From: Acidipropionibacterium virtanenii
Lineage (GTDB): Bacteria > Actinomycetota > Actinomycetes > Propionibacteriales > Propionibacteriaceae
DNA: 64,000 bases
Assembly: GCF_003325455.1 (NCBI RefSeq)
Contig: NZ_CP025198.1
Location: 2,232,001 to 2,296,000 of the forward strand
Reading direction: 5' to 3'
Shown: in pieces, positions 60,546 through 64,000 of the stretch
Layout of the letters: each line of letters opens with the position of its first letter
Numbering within the stretch: the stretch's first letter is position 1
Notes under the pieces: generated by a model
The model's database searches: none
The model's input: only the letters and a program-made list of their open reading frames with translations
Told to the model about the DNA's origin: nothing
Made by a program: the position numbers and the translations under genes

Positions 60546-62531
60546 GTGGCACCACGCCAGCCCGCTCGCACGTCGGCCGCCGCACTCAGCTGGCTGGCAG
60601 TGCTGGCGATGGCCCTGTGCGCCGGGTTCATCGGGTGGCTTCGCCAGTCCGAGCCGAAGCTGCTGGGGCGCGGGACCCCTGACCCGTTGACCGGTGTGCT
60701 CCACGCGCTGATCAGCACCGCCGCCTGGCTGTGCCTCGTGATGACGCTCACTCGGCTGCTTCGGGCGACCCTCCTGGGACCCGACCGCGACACCCACGAT
60801 CCCACCAGGACCGTCGGAAGGCCCGTCTGGAGGATGAGCCAGGCGTGGACTCTCGCGGCCCTGCTCATGGTGCCTCTGGAGGCCGCGGACTCCTCGGGCC
60901 TGCCGCTGGCCGAGGTGATCGCCGACATACCGACCCACCTGGCCACCACCCCGTCGGTGACCGCCTGGTTCGTGATGGCGGTCATCGGCCTGGTCACCTC
61001 CCTGGTGAGCCTGCTCACCCGCACCCTCGGCGCCCTGCTGATCCTCGCCGTCGCGGTCGCGGGTTCGGCGGTGCCTGTCGTCGTCACCGGCTCGGTCTCG
61101 GTGGGGTTGAACCACGACTTCTCCACCGACGCCGGAGCCGTCTCGATGATCGCCCTGATCATCGCCGCGGCGGCCACCGCCTCACGGACCGTCGGCACCC
61201 CGGATACCGCGACCGCGCTGGCGGGCAGGACGCGGACGCCGGTGACGGTCTGCCTGGCGGTCGCCCTCGTCGGCCAGCTGGTGGTGTGGTGGCAGGGGTT
61301 GGCCGGGGTCGACCCGCTGACCACCCGTTGGGGCCTCGCCCGGCTGGTGCTGATCGTGGCACTGGCGGTCTGGCTGGCGGCGGTGCTTGCGGGCCGCCGG
61401 TCCCTGGTGGCGCTCGAGCTGACCTGCATCGCCGTGGCCCTCACCGTCACCGGCGCCTCCGGGCAGCTCATCCCTCCGCGCTACCTCGTTTCGCAGACCC
61501 CCGTCATCAACTACCTCGGGTATCCGTTGCCCGCCAGACCCACTGTCGCCTCCCTGATGCTGCCGGGCAGGCCCAACCTGCTCATGGACTTCCTGGCCTT
61601 CGCCGGGATCGCGGGATACCTGCTGGCCGTACGGAGGGTGCGCCTCGGCGGCCGGCCGTGGCAGGGCGGGCGTGTGATCGCGTGGATCCTCGGATGGTTC
61701 ATCGTGGCCTACCTCGCCTCGACGGGGTTGTGGACGGCGTCCTCGATCATGTTCAGCTGGCACATGCTCGTCCACATGCTGTTCAACATGCTGGTGCCGG
61801 CGCTGCTGGTGATGGGCGCCCCGGTCACCCTGCTGCGCCAGGCGATCGATTCGGGGCGCGACGGTCTGATGAATCCTCGCTCCTGCCTGGACAGCCTGCT
61901 GAACTGGCGCCCCGCCAAGCTGCTGTTCGGCCCGTTCACCGGCTGGGCGGTCTTCGTCGCCAGCTTCTACGTGGTCTACTTCACCCCGATATTCGGCTTC
62001 CTGATGCGCTACCACTGGGGTCACCAGTGGATGCTGCTGCACTTCATGGCGGCCGGCCTGCTGCTCTTCGAGTACGTCATCGGTCTCGACGAGCTGCCCA
62101 CCTCGCTGCCCCATATCGGGCGTCTCGGCTTCATCATCACGGCGATGCCCTTCCACTCCTTCTTCGCCGTCATCACCATGAGCGCCCATCAGATCATCGG
62201 TCGCGACTACTACCTCACCCTGTCCGTGCCGTGGGTCAGGGATCTGGCAGCCAACCAGAACCTCGGCGGGCAGGTCACCTGGGCCACCGGCGAGCCACCG
62301 ATGGCCGTGGTGCTCCTGGCACTGTGTGTGCAGTGGTTCCTGTCGGACCGGCGCGACCAGCGCCGACTCGACAAGGCCGAGGACGAGGGGCTGGAGGACT
62401 CCTTGGGCGCGTACAACGAGATGCTTGCCCGGATGGCGGGCCAGGACGCCGTCGCCGAGGCCGAGGAGACCGCCCACACCCACCGCGACCGGCCCGTCAA
62501 CCGGGACGATGAAGGGGCCTCCCAGGCATGA
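60546..62531 (+). CDS. CopD/CtaG-type copper membrane protein
   Basis: A 661-residue membrane protein with about fourteen or more helices. The N-terminal half resembles CopD copper-resistance proteins. The C-terminal half has the caa3_CtaG pattern with the His-rich helix MFSWHMLVHMLFNMLVPALL near residue 402, plus HWGHQWMLLHFMAAG and MPFHSFFAVITMS. Such fusions are common in actinobacteria and are linked to copper supply for cytochrome oxidase. The GTG follows aaggaga. It overlaps copA by 4 nt, forming a copper operon with it. Confidence 0.9.
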   Translation: MAPRQPARTSAAALSWLAVLAMALCAGFIGWLRQSEPKLLGRGTPDPLTGVLHALISTAAWLCLVMTLTRLLRATLLGPDRDTHDPTRTVGRPVWRMSQAWTLAALLMVPLEAADSSGLPLAEVIADIPTHLATTPSVTAWFVMAVIGLVTSLVSLLTRTLGALLILAVAVAGSAVPVVVTGSVSVGLNHDFSTDAGAVSMIALIIAAAATASRTVGTPDTATALAGRTRTPVTVCLAVALVGQLVVWWQGLAGVDPLTTRWGLARLVLIVALAVWLAAVLAGRRSLVALELTCIAVALTVTGASGQLIPPRYLVSQTPVINYLGYPLPARPTVASLMLPGRPNLLMDFLAFAGIAGYLLAVRRVRLGGRPWQGGRVIAWILGWFIVAYLASTGLWTASSIMFSWHMLVHMLFNMLVPALLVMGAPVTLLRQAIDSGRDGLMNPRSCLDSLLNWRPAKLLFGPFTGWAVFVASFYVVYFTPIFGFLMRYHWGHQWMLLHFMAAGLLLFEYVIGLDELPTSLPHIGRLGFIITAMPFHSFFAVITMSAHQIIGRDYYLTLSVPWVRDLAANQNLGGQVTWATGEPPMAVVLLALCVQWFLSDRRDQRRLDKAEDEGLEDSLGAYNEMLARMAGQDAVAEAEETAHTHRDRPVNRDDEGASQA

Positions 62532-64000
62532 CCCAGGACACCGACGCCCCCGGCCCCGTCTCCCTGCAGATCGGCGGTATGACCTGCTCGGCCTGCGCCA
62601 CCCAGATCGAGAAGAGACTGTCGAGCCTCGACGGGGTCAGCGCCGTCGTCAACTACGCCACCGAGCGCGCCACGGTGACCGGGATGACCGGCGCAGAGGC
62701 GATCGAGGCCGTCAGACGGACCGGCTACACGGCCGCCCGGACCGGTGACGTCGACCCGGCCGCCCTGGCCGCGGCGCGGATCAACGGGCTGCGCAGGCGC
62801 CTCATCGTCGCCACCCTGCTCACCCTGCCTCTGATGGACGTCGGCCTGGTTCTGGCGCTGGCCCCGCAGCTGCGCTTCCCCGGCTGGGACCGGATGCTGG
62901 TGGTGCTGGCGCTGCCGGTCGTCGGCTGGTGCGCCTGGCCGTTCCACCGGGCGATGTGGGCGAATCTGCGTCACGGCATCACCTCGATGGACACGCTGGT
63001 CTCCCTGGGGGTGCTCTCCTCCTTCGTCTGGACCGTCATCTCGATGCTGGTCACCGCCCCCGACACCGAGGGCTACTGGCTGGGCTACGGCATCACCCCC
63101 GCCGGAGCAGACACCCTCTACCTGGACGTGGCCGCCGGTGTCACCTGCTTCCTGCTCGCCGGGCGCTATTTCGAGGCCCGGGCGAAACGCACCGCCCGGT
63201 CGGTCCTCGACGCCCTGGGCCAGCTGGCCGCCACCCGTGCCCGGCTGCTGGTCGGCGGCGCCGAGAGGACCGTCCCGGTGTCCCGGCTGCGCCAGGGCGA
63301 TCTCGTCGTGGTGCTGGCCTCCGAGACCGTACCGGCCGACGGCGTCGTCACCGAGGGTGAGACGAGTGTGGACTCGTCGATGATGACCGGGGAGCCGGTA
63401 CCGGTCGACGTCACCGTCGGGGACAGGGTTCTCGGCGGCACTGTGAACCTCACAGGTCGGGTCGTGCTGCGCGCCACCGCCGTCGGCGAGGAGTCCCAGC
63501 TGGCGCAGATGGCCGCCATGGCTGAACAGGCCCAGGCGCGCAAGGCCAATGTCTCCCGGCTCGTCGACAAGGTCGTCGGGGTCTTCGTTCCGGTGGTCCT
63601 GGGGATCGTCGCCATCACCGTCGCCGGCTGGTGGATCAGCGGCGCCGGCCTGCGCCATGCCCTGTCGGCAGGACTGTCGGTGCTGGTGATCGCCTGCCCC
63701 TGCGCCCTGGGCCTGGCCACTCCGACGGCGATGATGGTCGGCGTCGGACGCGGGGGCCGGCTCGGCATCCTCATCAAGGGTCCCGATGCCCTCGAGGCCG
63801 CCGGCCGCATCGACACCGTCGTCCTGGACAAGACCGGCACCGTCACCACCGGCACGATGACGCTGATCTCCCGGGTCTGCGCCGAGGGCGCCGATATGGA
63901 TCGCGTCCACAGATGGGCGGCCTCTCTGGAGGCGGCGTCCACCCACCCGATCGCGGCTGCGGTGGTGAAGTCGTGTCCCGGGCCGGTTCCGGCCTGCACC
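62528..64000 (+). CDS. copA: copper-translocating P1B-type ATPase (3' end outside window)
   Basis: The first 491 codons of a heavy-metal ATPase, cut by the window edge with the frame still open. The N-terminal metal-binding domain has GMTCSACA (Cys 20 and 23). The actuator motif is TGEP (about 288-291), the membrane metal site is CPC in IACPCALGLATPT (about 390-392), and the phosphorylation site is DKTGT (near 434). CPC with this pattern fits Cu(I) export. The ATG overlaps the upstream CtaG-type gene stop (ATGA), so it is co-translated. Confidence 0.95.
   Translation, partial: MTQDTDAPGPVSLQIGGMTCSACATQIEKRLSSLDGVSAVVNYATERATVTGMTGAEAIEAVRRTGYTAARTGDVDPAALAAARINGLRRRLIVATLLTLPLMDVGLVLALAPQLRFPGWDRMLVVLALPVVGWCAWPFHRAMWANLRHGITSMDTLVSLGVLSSFVWTVISMLVTAPDTEGYWLGYGITPAGADTLYLDVAAGVTCFLLAGRYFEARAKRTARSVLDALGQLAATRARLLVGGAERTVPVSRLRQGDLVVVLASETVPADGVVTEGETSVDSSMMTGEPVPVDVTVGDRVLGGTVNLTGRVVLRATAVGEESQLAQMAAMAEQAQARKANVSRLVDKVVGVFVPVVLGIVAITVAGWWISGAGLRHALSAGLSVLVIACPCALGLATPTAMMVGVGRGGRLGILIKGPDALEAAGRIDTVVLDKTGTVTTGTMTLISRVCAEGADMDRVHRWAASLEAASTHPIAAAVVKSCPGPVPACT

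Noticed and set aside
1-64000. CRISPR arrays, insertion sequences, prophage or tRNA genes
   Set aside because: No regularly spaced repeats, transposase or integrase motifs, or cloverleaf-like sequences were seen on reading the window.

Overview
This 64 kb window is a gene-dense, high-GC chromosomal segment with short gaps, many 4-nt start/stop overlaps and frequent GTG/TTG starts. Its gene content points to an actinobacterium: a class II DAHP synthase, an actinobacterial bc1-aa3 respiratory cluster with a di-heme QcrC and a four-helix-type subunit IV, GuaB1, DUF3040 and DUF3043 proteins, and leaderless promoters. The propionibacterial family is my best guess, but that is an inference from style, not from a search. 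From memory, the order NlpC/P60 - nuclease - trpD - ctaE-qcrCAB - ctaCD - erpA - sucB/lipB matches the conserved actinobacterial region around Rv2190c-Rv2217 of Mycobacterium tuberculosis and the SCO2100-2195 region of Streptomyces coelicolor. Most of the window is therefore core chromosome; no phage, integrase, insertion sequence, tRNA, rRNA or CRISPR array was seen.

Layout. 0-4.5 kb: MoxR ATPase, DUF58 protein and membrane transglutaminase, an operon. 4.6-9.8 kb: DUF3040 protein and the glycine cleavage genes gcvT-gcvH-gcvP. 9.9-13.6 kb: a gluconate module (GntR repressor divergent from gntK-gntP-gnd) with a palindromic operator on the -10. 13.6-18 kb: an Hsp20 gene with a HAIR/HspR operator, a hydrolase, and an NMT1-type ABC importer. 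18.3-23.9 kb: an FAD-oxidoreductase-like region reading in frame into a HelD-type helicase, then metF and a polyprenyl diphosphate synthase. 23.9-29.9 kb: thiE, lipoprotein, Ser/Thr kinase, EamA transporter, metallo-hydrolase and aroG. 29.9-35.8 kb: a two-component pair, two PlsC-type acyltransferases, ROK glucokinase and an NlpC/P60 hydrolase. 36-43.8 kb: exonuclease/GIY-YIG nuclease, AsnC-type protein, rhomboid, cyclophilin, a coiled-coil membrane protein, a prepilin peptidase, trpD and a receiver protein. 44-53.8 kb: respiratory genes ctaE-qcrCAB and ctaCDF enclosing an alkyltransferase-like gene and guaB1, then erpA. 54-57.6 kb: pspA-pspAA-glycerate-kinase-like operon and small proteins. 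57.8-64 kb: sucB, lipB, a CopD/CtaG membrane protein and a truncated copA.

How the genes work together. Lipoate links three parts: LipB supplies octanoyl groups for the lipoyl domains of SucB and GcvH. Copper handling (CtaG-like, CopA) sits near the copper-dependent oxidase genes. Gluconate is phosphorylated (GntK) and oxidatively decarboxylated (Gnd) to ribulose 5-phosphate. AroG and TrpD serve aromatic biosynthesis.

The most unusual observations are: a dispersed repeat family present at three loci, one of which lies in frame and duplicated inside the nuclease gene; the continuous frame joining an oxidoreductase-like protein to HelD across a perfect hairpin; a 207-bp perfect duplication inside sucB; a rhomboid that appears to lack its catalytic histidine; a substrate-binding protein with a triple-cysteine motif and Tat signal; a degenerate glycerate kinase in the Psp operon; and a 15-bp tandem repeat creating three alternative starts for the histidine kinase.
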